DNA of 64,000 nucleotides from Chloranthus sessilifolius (GCA_021018995.1 CM037598.1:78572671-78636670), one strand, 5' to 3'; shown: positions 19,401 to 30,870, counted from the first letter of the stretch. The notes: generated by a model not told the origin, from the letters alone. Program-made: numbers and translations.

Positions 19401-20997
19401 TCACAAAAATTGGATTTGTATTAAAGATTGAAAAATTTTACAATGCCAACAAGTGGCGTACAACAAAATACATAGGTATCTGATCAAAATGCAAAATACA
19501 TATAAACTCAAACAGTCCCTCACGATGTCTGATGGCTGGTGGTGGTGTCTGCTGGGGCTCTGCAGGCTGTGTGGTGGCGATATGGTCTTTGCGTCTCGAT
19601 GGCGGTGCGAGCGTGGATGTAGAAGGCGTCGTGGTGGGATGGAAGGCGGGTCCTCTATGGGCGGTCGTCGGTAGTCCACTCCTCCTCTGGCGCGCAGGCG
19701 GCGTGGTCGGTCGGGTAGATGTGGCGGAGTGTGTGGAACATCAAAAGTCCATCTGTTCATCCTCGTTGTTGGCCTCCATCTGAGCCAACCGTCCTCGATG
19801 GTAGGACCGAATGGGCGGCCAGCCTTGGCGTGATGGATGAGGTGGGTGTCAGGCGCGGAGTGTGCAGTGGTGTCGGTGATGGTGTGGGAGGAACCCTCTC
19901 CACGGATGGCTCTCTGCTGGCGGTGTGCCCCACCCTGCAGGTGGTCCTTGAGGTGGTGGGGGTGGTGGCGGTGCTCTTCTTGCTGCTGCTGGGGCGGGAG
20001 CGGGACCCGGAGCTGGTAGGGTCCGCTTTAGAAGGTTGTAGCTACGGGTCCATGAAGACTTTGTAAATGTCTTCACGCGATCCGTAGCCCTCACCTCGTG
20101 AGGTGAGATGGTGTAGGATGGCTCGTTGGAGTAACATCCAACATGCTCGAAATGAGCCTAGCATACGGCATCTTCTCCTTGGGCCGCATGTTGCCCTTCA
20201 TCAACTTTCCTTTGATGTACTTCATCCCTTCTAGGATGACTAAAGTAGCATCAAACCATCGGCCACAGAAGGCCGCATAAAGTGCATGTTGCACTTTGTC
20301 CACGCGCTCAGTGTCGTGGCGCATCGGGTAAAGGTTGCACTTGATTATGGAATCAAGCATCCACATGTATGGTGGGAGGTCAACCCTCTTAACGGAGGAG
20401 CCCGACCCCTTTTTCCCGTTGGTCATACGGGTCATGACTTCCTCAAAACGGGGTTCCTCCTCAAAAGGTGGGAAAAGAGTGGTCTCCGGGGTGAACTCGA
20501 GGTAACACTCGAGTACCTCGTGGATGTGGTGGCGGGTGATCGTATAGAGACGACCCTCTATCTTGGTGATTATGCAATCATCGGTAGGGCCGTCTACGAG
20601 CCCTTGGTAGAATAACCTAACCAACCTAGGGTAGTAGGAACCCCGGATTGGTTTGAGTAGGTTGCCGAGTCCGGCATTATTTAGGTAGTTTCGAGCCCAT
20701 TGGGTCTCGGCTTTATCGGGATTTGTGAAAAGGGTAGGGTCGATTGTGTATTCGACCTCAAAGGTCTTTTACCGCCACCATTCATTTGGTTGCTCGACAT
20801 TGGTGGGTGGCGGTGGCATGGGTGGATTCAGGGAAGACTTCGGCATGGATCTTTCGTCGAACCGGAGGTGGTCTCCGATTCAGCGGTGATGGAGTCCTCA
20901 CCGGCGATGGGGTAGGTGGTGGTGGTGCGGCGTTCTTACGCCTAACCGGTAGCTTGGAGGTTGCCTTCTTCGAAGACAATCGGGTTTTAGGCGGCAT
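19401..20997 (-). pseudogene. C1 extra ORF: Transposase_32-like (putative plant transposon protein) protein
   Basis: It lies between integrase and 3' LTR, same strand as pol. It starts MPPKTRLSSKKATSKLPVRR (20997), a basic, Pro-rich N-terminus. After frame changes, WARNYLNNAGLGNLLKPIRG leads into an open 177-codon stretch (20624-20091) with YYPRLVRLFYQGLVDGPTDD, IEGRLYTITRHHIHEVLE, VDLPPYMWMLDSIIKCNLYP, ILEGMKYIKGK and MPYARLISSML. This order matches the plant-only 'putative plant transposon protein' domain (Transposase_32, PF20167): LVREFYAN, GKxxxIT, a later helix, then the xxFPxLITxL block. Its biochemical role is unknown. A Pro/His/Arg-rich tail follows in shifted frames. It has its own TATA box and motif array upstream, so it is probably transcribed separately from gag-pol. 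Confidence 0.65.
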
Positions 20998-21216
20998 GGT
21001 TTGTGAAATACAAAAAATCTAGGGTTTCCTTAATTCAAATTGAAAAGAAGAACACAAATTTAGGGTTTACCGTGGAGTTTCGATCTAAAATTGGCGGTCT
21101 TGGTCGGAATGCGAAGAAACCCCAAAACCTAGTGTCTTGACGGTTGGAGAAGAGGAAGGAGAAAGAGGAATGGCGCAGTTTAAATGATTTGAATGGTACC
21201 AAAACCCTAACTTCAA

Positions 21217-21224
21217 TATTTATA
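21217..21224 (-). promoter_or_regulatory. TATA box of the C1 extra ORF
   Basis: TATAAATA on the minus strand, directly downstream of the motif array and about 220 bp before the ATG. C2 has TATATATAAAT at the same distance from its ATG. Confidence 0.7.
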
Positions 21225-21230
21225 GCCAGC

Positions 21231-21867
21231 GCTCGATTAATCTAAATTCGTAATCGATTAATCGAGATTCAAAATTAGGTTAAGTCACAGAAAATCGATT
21301 AATCGATTTCAAATCGATTAATCGAAAAGTCAAATTCGATTAATCAAACCATTTTGATTAATCAAATCGTTCTGTTTAAAATTTTAAATTTTGAGCTCAT
21401 CGGCGAGCCACCGATTAATCAAATCCATTTCGATTAATCGAATTCAAAATCGATTAATCGAATTTCATTTACATTAATCAAATCGTGTAGTAACTTCTCA
21501 ATTTCCAGAATTCTTTAAATAATCGATTAATCGAAATTCATTTTGATTAATCGAAACTTCAAAATCGATTAATCGAAACTATCTTCGATTAATCGAATTG
21601 TCTATGTGTATTCAATTTTCTTCCAATCTCTTAAGTAAATCGATTAATCGAAAATCTAATTCGATTAGTCAAATTTTCCAAAATCGATTAATCGATCCTA
21701 ATTTGATTAATCGAGATCATAATTCGATTAATCGAGATTGCATTCTATGTGTATTCATATTCTAATTTTCATTTCCAGTCACTGGCACATGCCAGTCGAC
21801 TAATCGAACAAAATCGATTAATCGAAATTCCAAATCGATTAATCGATTTGAAATTCGATTAATCGGT
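21231..21867 (-). promoter_or_regulatory. TCGATTAATCGA array upstream of the C1 extra ORF
   Basis: About twenty-three full or one-mismatch copies of the palindrome in about 640 bp, between the end of integrase and the TATA box. The motif and its density match the LTR arrays, but the intervening sequence does not, so the shared part is the motif itself rather than a copied LTR segment. Confidence 0.88.
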
Positions 21868-22009
21868 TTTGCCCAATTTCTACCGAGTTTTTAATCTCTT
21901 TATTCCTTTTACTATTGTTGACAATTTATGACAGATTGGACCAAAATTTCCATTGAATTCTAAGTATAGTGGAGATTTCACAAACATGTTTGTGGTTTAC
22001 ATTGAATTC
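21868..22009. other. Short spacer after C1 integrase
   Basis: AT-rich; contains no recognised element. It separates the end of pol from the palindrome array. Confidence 0.4.
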
Positions 22010-22462
22010 TCACGTCGTTGGAAACAAGGCTAGATATTGTTCTCTCACATCGGCCTCTTGTTCCCAAGTAGCCTCTTCTATTGGATGATTGTTCCACCGA
22101 ACAAGCACTAAGGGAATCACTTTAGTGCGCAGTACTTGTTCTTTTCGATCCAAGATCTCCACTGGTTCCTCTATCATGCTCATGTCCTCACACATCTCTA
22201 TAGGTTGCTTTCCTAACACATGAGACGGATCATTCACGTACTTCCTGAGCATCGATATGTGGAAAACATTATGTACTCGATCAAATAGCGGTGGTAAACC
22301 AATGCGATATGCAACTTCACCTACTCGTCCCAAAATTTCGAACGGTCCAACATAATGTGGACTTAACTTCCCTCTCTTGCCAAATCTCATTACACCTTTC
22401 ATAGGTGACACCTTTACAAACACATGCTCACCCACTTTGTAGTCGACACTAGTCCGCTTCAT
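22010..22462 (-). pseudogene. C1 integrase C-terminus with chromodomain-like tail
   Basis: An open 150-codon stretch. VGEHVFVKVSPMKGVMRFGK and LSPHYVGPFEILGRVGEVAY form the GPY/F module, followed by VHNVFHISMLRKYV. The end, EILDRKEQVLRTKVIPLVLV followed by RWNNHPIEEATWEQE, is the chromodomain-like segment that typifies Tekay/Del chromoviruses and probably steers integration to particular chromatin. It is out of frame with the core at 22568, so the pol gene is broken between them. Confidence 0.85.
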
Positions 22463-22567
22463 ATCGGCGTAACTTTTCCGCTTTCACTCAGGTCGTCTTC
22501 ATCCTTTCTCCGATAATTCGACGACGTGGCGTTATCTTCAAGTAGTTTTGGTCCTAATACAAATTTC

Positions 22568-23244
22568 TCACCGCTTTCCTCCCAATTGAGAGGTGACTTG
22601 CATCATCGTCATCTGAGCTTCATACGGTGCCATGCCAATACTCGTTTGAAGCTTATTATATGCGAACTCGAGCATCGGTAGATACTCATCCCAAAGATCC
22701 TTGCATATCAAGCATGCACGCCCGAGCATGTCTTCTATCACTTGCTCGCTTCCATCAGTTTGAGGATGGAAAGCTGAACTAAAGTCTAGTCGTGTTCCCA
22801 TTCCTTCTTGAAATTTCTTCCAAAACTTGGACGTATATAGCGGATCACGATCTGAAACTATGCTGCTTGGAATACCATGTAATCTTACAATCTCCTTCAT
22901 GTATAAGTCCGCCTTCTCAGATATGTAGTATTGTACGGTAAAAAGTGCGCTGATTTGGTCAATCGGTCTACGACGACCCAAATGGCATTGTGTCTCTTGG
23001 CAGTACGGGGTAATCCAACAATGAAATCCATTGAGATCGATTCCCACTTCCATTCTGGGATTGGTAAAGGTTGCAATAGTCCAGCAGGATGTCTATGATC
23101 AACCTTCACTTGCTGACAAGTCAAACATCGTGACACATACTCGGCCACGTCTTGTTTCAGTCCTCTCCACCAGTAGTTCTTTTTCAAATCTTGGTACATT
23201 TTGGTGCTACCAAGGTGGATAGCATAATTTGAGAGCTTCATCAA
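22568..23244 (-). pseudogene. C1 integrase, HHCC and catalytic core
   Basis: The HHCC part ([20 protein letters not shown], then [12 protein letters not shown]) is followed by the core: [62 protein letters not shown] and EFAYNKLQTSIGMAPYEA. The catalytic Asp residues (MDF, SDRD) are visible. Part of the usual (Q)TERVNQ stretch around the catalytic Glu is damaged (DGSEQVIEDMLGRA). There is a frameshift near 22950. Confidence 0.9.
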
Positions 23245-23975
23245 GAATCGTTCGTCTTAGATCGACATTGTCCGGAATGCATAGACGGCCCTTAAACAAT
23301 AAAGAACCATCTTCTTTTAATGAGAAGTCCGACCTGATGCCTTCACTCACGTCTTGATGAATCTTTGTTAATGTCGGATCTTTCATCTGTAGATCGTGGA
23401 TATGCTCAAATATCACGGGCTTTACTGATATGTTAGCCAAAAAGGATCCAGTGTCCTTTGACTCAATGTTCGCATCATAGATTGCCAGGTCTTCTAACAA
23501 TTTCCATCGGTGCATACCCAAAATCAAAGAAGCTAACTGAGCTGAACCCTTTCGACTCAATGCATCTGCTACTACATTCGCCTTGCCTGGATGGTATTGT
23601 ATGGAGCAATCATAATCCTTGAGGAATTCCATCCACCTGCGCTGTCTCATGTTGAGCTCTTTCTGTGTAAACAAGTATCGGAGACTCTTATGATCGGTGA
23701 AAATTTCAAATGTCTCACCATACAAGTAATGTCTCCAAATCTTCAGCACAAAAATGACTGCTGCTAGTTCTAAGTCATGAGTCGGGTAATTTTTCTCGTG
23801 TTCTTTCAGCTGTCTTGATCCGTAAGCTATCACCTTCTTGTGTTGGTTGAGCACACAACCTAGGCCATTGTATGACGCGTCGCTGTACACGGCGTATCCT
23901 CCACTGCCTGAAGGAATCGCTAATACTGGAGCTGAAGTGAGTCTCGTTTTGAGTTCTTGAAAACTCTTCTCGCAT
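23207..23975 (-). pseudogene. C1 RNase H and connection domain
   Basis: [80 protein letters not shown] and [10 protein letters not shown] give the Asp-Glu-Asp-Asp set of RNase H, which degrades the RNA template. The linker to integrase follows. Open over 227 codons but frameshifted from RT at about 23890. Confidence 0.92.
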
Positions 23976-23987
23976 GCCTCACTCCAC

Positions 23988-24790
23988 TCAAACCTTGAAT
24001 CTTTTCGTGTCAGCCTTGTGAGAGGTCCCGATATCTTTGAAAACCCTCACTAAACGTCCGATAATAGCCTCGCTAAGCCCAAAAAAACTGACATCCACTG
24101 TCTTTGGCTGCTCCCATTTCACTACTGCTCCTATTTTTGCTGGATCTACAGTGACACCATGCTTTGAGACGACATGTCCCAAAAAGCTAACTTCTTCCAA
24201 CCAAAACTCACATTTACTGAGTTTGGCGTACAATTGGTGTTCACGTAGCGTGTAGAGCAATCGTCAAATGTTCTTCGTGTTCGCCTTGGATTTGGAGTAT
24301 ATCATATATCATCAACAAATACTACGACGCAAGAGTCCAAGTGTGGTTTAAACACTCTTCATCGATCCATAAACGCAGCATTCGTTAATCCAAACGGCAT
24401 CACAAGGATTTCATTGTGTCCTTACCGTGTCCGAAAAGCTGTCTCCTGAATGTCCTCTGCTTTGACTCGCAACTGATGATACCCAGATCTCAAGTCGATC
24501 TTGGAAAAATACTTTGCTCCTTGCAGTTGGTCGAATAGATCGTCAATTCTAGGCAAAGGGTAGCGGTTCTTCACAGTGAGTTTGTTCAATTGTCGATAGT
24601 CAATGCATCACCGCATTGACCCATCCTTCTTCTTGACAAACAAGACCGGGCTCCCCATGGAGACACACTTGGTCTAACAAACCCCTTGTCCATAAGCTCT
24701 TGTAGTTGTTCCTTCAATTCCTTTAACTCAGGAGCCATTCTATAAGGTGCTTTGAAATAGGCTCCGCTCTCGGTGCTAAGTCAATGGCGA
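23988..24790 (-). pseudogene. C1 reverse transcriptase, heavily frameshifted
   Basis: Recognisable pieces include [16 protein letters not shown] residues, the VSPWGAP-type segment, [14 protein letters not shown] and, in an open 90-codon segment (24260-23988), [20 protein letters not shown] followed by [16 protein letters not shown]. Frame is lost several times between 24260 and 24790. C2 carries the better-preserved homologue (40403-41609), which makes the indels here easy to see. Confidence 0.85.
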
Positions 24791-24793
24791 ATT

Positions 24794-25390
24794 CTACTTC
24801 TCTTCTTCCGGAGGTAATCCGTAATTCCTCCGAAATACGTCAATTCTCAGACAACCGCTATCTCGTAAATGACGTTCTTTTCTTCCTTGTCCTCCTTTAA
24901 GAAAGCTAAGTATCCACTGCATCCCTTCGATCATTTTCCCCTCATAGATCCAGATGATGACCTCACTCCTTGAAACCGAAATGATCTTCTTGTGTTGGGT
25001 GCGAAAATAACTACCTTGTTCTTGCAATCAATCAGTCAGCAATGTCGCTAACTAGTCCATGCCAAGGATCACATCAAACCCTTGCATGTCTAAAAAGAAG
25101 ATCAACTTTGCTTCTAGTTCATGCACTTCTAAGTCTCGAACTTCTACAATGATGGATTTGCAAGCTAAATCCGTGTCTACTAACTCTCCAGTCGGAATAG
25201 ACACAGATAGGACGAAATCCAACGTCTCTGGAACAATCTTCATCTTCTTAGCGAAACGTGGAGTGACGAATGAGTGGGTAGACCCGGGGTCTATCAACAC
25301 TCGAGCGTCATATCCACCGAAGCATCCTTTTTCATATATATTTAGAGTACCTATAGTATACATGCATACATACAATAATTTACACATCAA
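24794..25390 (-). pseudogene. C1 aspartic protease and protease-RT linker
   Basis: RVLIDPGSTHSFVTPRFAKK is the retropepsin active-site stretch (DPGS instead of DSGS/DTGS, a common variant in plant chromoviruses), and QGFDVILGMD is the conserved (F/Y)DVILGMDWL end. The protease cuts the Gag-Pol polyprotein. The linker to RT continues in other frames to about 24794 (GLPPEEE). Confidence 0.85.
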
Positions 25391-25504
25391 TATACACTCT
25401 TAATTTACATACAGCTTTTTGTATTGAGAAAAGAATCTATAAAATTTCTAATTCATGCTCCTTCTCTATCTAAGATCTTAATGAAATGAAAATTTTCTTT
25501 AATT

Positions 25505-25740
25505 TTAAAAGGGTCTCACCTTGATGACGCCATGCACGCTCTCGCTCGAAAGCAGGACGCATAGGCTCTCAGACGATCGGCTTCTTGCTTGAATGGGTCG
25601 TGGTGCAGAATCAAACCGCTTTCTCTTATCCGTCTTGGGCAATCCTTGATCAAGTGGCCCACCTTGCCACATCGAAACAACCCTAGTTCCCGATCTACAA
25701 TCCACGCCCTATGAGGCTTGCCACACTTATGCATAAGTCT
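25505..25740 (-). pseudogene. C1 gag zinc-knuckle region
   Basis: KCGKPHR followed by LFRCGKVGHLIKDCP is the nucleocapsid CCHC knuckle; the first Cys of the usual CFRCGKxGHxxxxC appears as Leu. The knuckle binds genomic RNA for packaging. An overlapping alternative frame shows the same DNA has slipped. Confidence 0.75.
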
Positions 25741-26215
25741 CGAGGTGCGGAAGAAATAGACGAGAACCTGTGGTGATAGTGGCCAGAGACATGGCTGGCT
25801 CTCATAGCGAATAGGTCTCCCCGACGCAAGTAATGGAAACCTCTAGTGTTGTTATTGTTGTCTTGGGTCTTCCAAAACCTCCTTGAAACTGTGGTCTCGA
25901 TTTTGGGCCCATGAACCTCGACTTTTGTTCACCGGTTCATAGTGCCCGTTCTTCCTTGCTCATTTCCTCCTCTCTGTTCTCTCTCTGTCATATCTATTTG
26001 TATTCTCCTCTTCAACTACCTAGTGCTTACTCATGACTTCTTCATAGGTCCTTAGTTGAAATGGAGCTACGCCTCCCTAACCTCGTGCTTCAAACCTTGT
26101 CAAACCTCTTGACTTCATCACTTCAAGAGCGGACGTAATCCGGAGCAAACGGGCAAGTCGAGAAACTCCACCCCATATTCTCTCACCGTCATTCTCCTTG
26201 TACTAACTGCAAAAA
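25741..26215 (-). pseudogene. C1 gag middle region, frame lost
   Basis: Lies between the capsid-like part and the zinc knuckle, collinear with where gag should be, but no open frame remains. Nothing else is recognised here. Confidence 0.45.
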
Positions 26216-26868
26216 TTGTATCTCAAGCTGGTTCCTCACCACTTCTGGAAAATATTATTTGTTGAACTCCTCAACAAACTCCTCCCAAGTCCAAGGCAAC
26301 TCTGGGGTCTCCTGAGCCCGAGTCCGTATCACGGACTTCCACCAAGGCCCAGCCTCCCCATCCAACATATAAGCTGCCCATCTTACACTCTCATCTTCCG
26401 TGCAAGTTAGCACGCTAAAGACTTTCTCCATCTCCATCAATTCTCGGGCCATTGTGTCTCGCCTGTAAAATGAAGGAGGTCTCATCCTCCTAAACTTCTG
26501 TAAAAGATGAGGCACGACGCAGGTCCTACAGGTGGTGTAGGTGGCTGCTGTTCTCTTGATGCATGAGCTGCAAAGGATGCGGCTTGTTGTGCCATGGCAG
26601 CTGCCATAGTCTCCATAGTGTGCATCATCCTTTGTCGCTCCTCTCTATCTTCTTGTCTTTCTCTCAATCTTTCTTGCTCTCTTAGATCTTGATCCTGATG
26701 ATCTCGATCCTCTTCATTATGCTGCCTACTACTACTGCCCCCTGGGGCCTCAGTACCTCCTAAAGGCACTCTATTTGTAGGAGAGATGTAATCATCTCCA
26801 CTACGTAGACTTCTTTGATTGCCTCCCCTTGGTCGGCCTCTTCCTCTAGACGACATTTGCGGCTGCAT
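26216..26868 (-). pseudogene. C1 gag N-terminal and capsid part
   Basis: Starts MQPQMSSRGRGRPRGGNQRS, then an acidic/basic REQERLRERQEDREERQRMM helix and a gag core in the next frame (FRRMRPPSFYRRDTMARELM, EMEKVFSVLTCTEDESVRWA, MLDGEAGPWWKSV, ELPWTWEEFVEEFN). This is the retrotransposon gag domain that forms the particle. One frameshift near 26490. The ATG lies about 90 bp downstream of the PBS. C2 has the same N-terminus fused directly to RT. Confidence 0.88.
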
Positions 26869-26945
26869 TTGAAACTAAAGTTTCGTTAGCAGAAGCCCCT
26901 ATGTTTTGACGAAAGAACCCTTGTCAGAATTGCTAAAAGAAAATA

Positions 26946-26957
26946 GCTTTGATACCA
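26946..26957 (-). other. C1 primer-binding site
   Basis: TGGTATCAAAGC on the minus strand, two bases after the 5' LTR end. This is the plant initiator-Met tRNA type (usually TGGTATCAGAGC). The same sequence is found in C2. Confidence 0.9.
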
Positions 26958-26959
26958 AC

Positions 26960-29562
26960 TGTGACAGCCTGGATTTTGGCACCCCGAAACCCGTGCCATC
27001 AGCACGATCATCCTGACCGTGCCCTTTAGCTAAGCACGGAACACTGGTATATCAAGCATCAAAAAGTATAATAACGAAATTTCAGAATTTAAATCTATAT
27101 TAATCAACTCTCCAAAAGACAGTTCTACCCTCATGCCTCTGCATGAATGGAGAACCGATCCGAACCATCGATGATAGAAATCATCACGGATGGTTTGTCC
27201 CAAAAGAGAAATCCCAACTCCTCATACACATGATTTTAAACAAAATAAAGGCTTGACATACCAAGCCGTACAAAAAACCTCTCCAAGAATCTCTCAAAGT
27301 GGCACAACGGAGTCCTCTAGAAGAAGTCCTCTGGAGGTGGCTCCAACTCGTCACCGGCCGCAAGGTCCGACTCATGGGATCGGCGTCTCCCCTCAAGCCT
27401 CGGCAATGCTAGTAGTGGACCCGCGACGATAGTCTATAGGGTGAGCTACATCCTAGCTCAATAGGGAACAAACAGCTTGAACATATAAATTATGACTCAC
27501 ATATATTCCATGATATGCCATGCATGATGTGTCTATTATTGATGAAAACAAATTAAAAGCATTACATTTCGTAGTTTACTATGTTTTTCATTTACTCATG
27601 AATGATGTGAAAAGGCCTAAAGCAAAACTTAAACTTTCAACTTAAGTAATCGAGCAATATAGCATCGAGCCTCGATGAGATACCCATTCATCGTCATCTA
27701 TATAGACAGCTTTTAACGTATTCCACAGGAATACTAATAGTACCAAGCCCCTTTCCTCGGGATTGGTGGCGGGTTTCACTTGTCTCAATCAACACGGGTG
27801 TGCTTACTATGTCTGGATAAGCCTCACGGCCTACGGTTTTGCGCCGTATCAGTCCACGGATATCCTGCCGTGTCGATCGTGGATATCCCGCCACGTCGGT
27901 GGGTACCCTATCAAACCTCAAATAACAAAAATATCGGTGCCTTACATATAGTTATTCACCGTGTAATTGTGCTATCTTATATCGCTTAGGCCCTATCAAA
28001 CATGATTCAATCTTGGATACATCCTGGATGTATCCATTTACTTGCATCACACCGATGCTTTTATCTCTTACTTCTTCATCCACGGGATGGCTCATTAGTT
28101 ACTCTTATGAATGTCACACACACACGCTTTTCACAATTCTTTAAGTAAAAAATATTGAATTGAACTCTATATCACTACATACATGCTCTTGTAAAATAAG
28201 GTACATGTTCAAGGTGTTCCCTACCTCAAGTCTTCATTTGATCGCATCAAGGTCCCACGTGGCTCCTTGTGCACAAGTCCACACGCATACCTATGGTACC
28301 ACATAACATGTGAAACACATCACAAAGGATGCAATAAAGAAGGTATAAGATCCTCCAAGAATCTTAAAGTCAAACCAAAGTCAACATAATTTATGTCGAT
28401 CGATTAATCGAACTCCAAAATCGATTAATCGAATCATTCGATTAATCGATTTCAAAATCGATTAATCGAAGGTCAATATCGATTAATCAAGCAATTTCGA
28501 TTAATCGAAATTCTCCTTTCAAAGTCCATTCTCGATTGAGCGATTGAGTTTTCATTCGATTAATCGAATCCAATTTTGATTAATCGAAATTCTTCTTTCC
28601 AAAGTAATTTCCTTTATTCGAACGATGAGTTTTCATTCGATTAATCGAATCAATTTATTAATCGAAATTCTTCTTTTCGCAAGGTAGACTCTCGATTCGA
28701 GCGATTGAGTTTCACAAGTTGATTAATCGATTCCAAATCGATTAATCGAAAACTAAAATCGATTAATCGAAATCCCATTTCGATTAGTCAATTTTTCCTT
28801 AAGTCATTTCCTCCAACCCCTGGGGTCCACTGGAGGTTCTCAGTCGATTAATCGATCCCCAAATCGATTAATCGAAATCCAAAGTCGATTAATCGAAATC
28901 GGGGTCCTCTGACTTTTCAACTTCCTGGCCAATTTCGATTAATCGAAACCTAAGTTCGATTAATCGAAATTGTCAGATTCAGCCCCTTTTCGAGCTGTTC
29001 TTCCTAATCTTCTTCCACACTTTTTCTTCTATTTTTCTAAGCCATTATCCTAAGATTTAAACTATTTTTAACTACCATTTAGCCTCTATAATCTATGCAT
29101 TTGATTTACAAAATTTTACCTTGAATCAATCTCAAATTGATTTCAAATCTAGGGTTGGAAGGCTAGGGTTCCAGCTTTAGCTTTTCAGCGGATCCCTTGC
29201 GTTGAATCGACCTCTTTAATACTTGAATCCTTCCTTCCTCAACTAGCCTTTACTCCTTGCATTAATCACTCTTTTTACTCTCTCTCTCTCTCTTCTTTAC
29301 TCTCCTTCAACAACCCAAAATACCCATCTAGGGTTATTAAACCCTTTTATCCCTCTCTTAGTTTGTGTGTTGAGCACATGCACCTCAATAGGTATATGCG
29401 ACTTCATATTTACAACACACACCATGCAGTCACTCAAGCTATCACATCTCGTCCATTCATCACATCCTATGCTAACTCTTGATCTCCTGATTGGTCAAAC
29501 TTGTGACCAATCGGGCACGGATCCCGAGGTCATAGTTTTGCGTGATTTTTTGGGCTATTACA
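26960..29562 (-). repeat. C1 5' LTR (2603 bp)
   Basis: Partner of 16568-19212. The first about 410 bp and the last about 570 bp are almost identical to it, with a handful of substitutions. The middle (about 27370-28930) differs by dozens of small indels and swaps, many at CTG/CAG or CCCTGGG words. It contains the palindrome array at about 28398-28970. Confidence 0.93.
28398..28970. repeat. TCGATTAATCGA array in the C1 5' LTR
   Basis: Same order of palindromes as 18049-18640, with scattered indels between them. It retains the roughly 20-bp spacing. Confidence 0.9.
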
Positions 29563-29567
29563 AAATT
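29563..29567. repeat. Target-site duplication of C1, right (AAATT)
   Basis: Perfect match to 16563-16567. Confidence 0.95.
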
Positions 29568-30870
29568 GGTGCGTACTGGTTTGGTACCCAGAAGCCGAAG
29601 ATTAGCGATTGCTTGCCCTTTGACTGATTTCTGAGTGACATAGGTGATGTCGAACTCTTGAAGTAGCATGTATCATCGAGCGATCTTTTCGGATGTCGCA
29701 GGCTTTCCGAATGTGTACTTTAAGGGGTCTATGCACCTAGTACCATTATTTTGTATACCCCAAAGTAATGACGCAATTTTGTTGAAGCTCATATCAGTGT
29801 TAAGCAAATTTTCTCCATTGCGATATATTTATGTTCGTATTCGACCATCGTCCTGCTGAGGTAGTAGAAAGTCTTTTCCTTCTTCCCATCTTCATCATGT
29901 TGACCCAGGATTACCCTCTTCTCTTTGTCGTTGGCTAAGACATATAAAATTAAGGGCTTTCCATGGATTAATGACGATAAAATAGGAGGGTTGATGAGAT
30001 ACTTATTGATGTTGTCGAAAGCTTGTTAGCACTGGTCATCTCATATATATTCGGCTCCTCCTTTTAGTAGCTTGTAGAAAGGATCACATTTGTCTGAGTG
30101 CTAAGAAATAAATCTCCTGATGAATTGTAACCTTCCTATCAAACCGCGTAGTTCTTTAATGTTGCTGGGAGGTGACATTTCAAGAATCGCTTTGACTTTT
30201 ATCGGATCAACTTTGATGCATTGCTTGCAAACCATAAAGCCTAATAATTTGTCGAAGGTCACGCTGAATACACATTTCTTTGGATTCATTTTCAACTGGT
30301 ACTTCTGTGATCTCTCTAGTACAATTCAGAGTGCTTCTGTGTGGCCATCCTGGGTATGTGACTTGATCAATATATCATCGACATAAACCTCGCCACATTT
30401 GTGCATCATGTCATGGAAAATAGCCATCATAGTGCGTTGATAGGTGGCACCGACATTCTTTAGATCGAATGGCATGACGACATAACAGTAGGTTCCCCAT
30501 GGCGTGATGAATGATGTATTCTCTTGATCAGATTTTGTTAATCGAATTTGATTGTATCCTGAGAAACCATCCATAAAGGATAGCATCTCATGCCTCGCAG
30601 TATTGCCGACCAAAGTGTCGATGTAAGGGTGCGGGAAATCGTCTTTTGGGCATGTTGGTTAAGGTTCCGAAAGTCAATGCATATTCGTATTCTACCATAT
30701 TTCTTAGCAATTGGAACTATGTTAGCGACCTATTTCCGATAGAGGACAACTCAGATAAATTTGGCTTTGTGTAGCTTGTCGACTTCTTCTTTGACTTGTA
30801 GCGCGGTTTGAGGGTGCATCCTTCTTAACTTCTGCTTGACGGATTTAACATTGAGTTCTAGGATCAAATG
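29563..30870 (-). pseudogene. Element A reverse transcriptase and first RNase H
   Basis: Minus-strand segments in order: palm (HPYIDTLVGNTARHEMLSFM leading into DGFSGYNQIRL, FITPWGTYCYVVMPFDLKNV, VYVDDILIKSHTQDGHTEAL; a YVDD active site), thumb (PKKCVFSVTFDKLLGFMVCK, then PPSNIKELRGLIGRLQFIRR) and RNase H (LLQEFDITYVTQKSVKGQAI and on to ANL). RT copies the element RNA to DNA. These blocks match the Tat/Athila side of Ty3/gypsy, not the chromoviruses. Several frameshifts. The gene continues at 16562 beyond C1. Confidence 0.85.

Larger units (their letters stand above)
16568..29562 (-). mobile_element. Element C1: chromovirus (Tekay/Del-type) retrotransposon with extra ORF
   Basis: A complete 12,995-bp element, minus strand. 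LTRs 16568-19212 and 26960-29562, each running from TGTGACAGCC to GGGCTATTACA, with a perfect AAATT duplication. On the minus strand: 5' LTR, PBS (initiator-Met type), gag, CCHC, protease, RT, RNase H, integrase with a chromodomain-like tail, motif array, TATA, extra ORF, PPT, 3' LTR. The LTR ends differ by only about 1-2%, so insertion is young. Yet the coding region is full of one- and two-base indels, some perhaps sequence error. It sits within the element A integrase/RNase H gene. Confidence 0.93.

Noticed and set aside
19453..20066. Overlapping plus-strand ORFs (Trp/Gly-rich)
   Set aside because: Antisense shadows of the Pro/Arg/His-rich tail of the minus-strand extra ORF; low-complexity GGTGGT codons.
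19401..21000. Envelope-like gene in element C, judging by position after integrase
   Set aside because: No signal peptide, membrane anchor or fusion-peptide-like segment in the translation; the domain resembles the plant Transposase_32 family instead.
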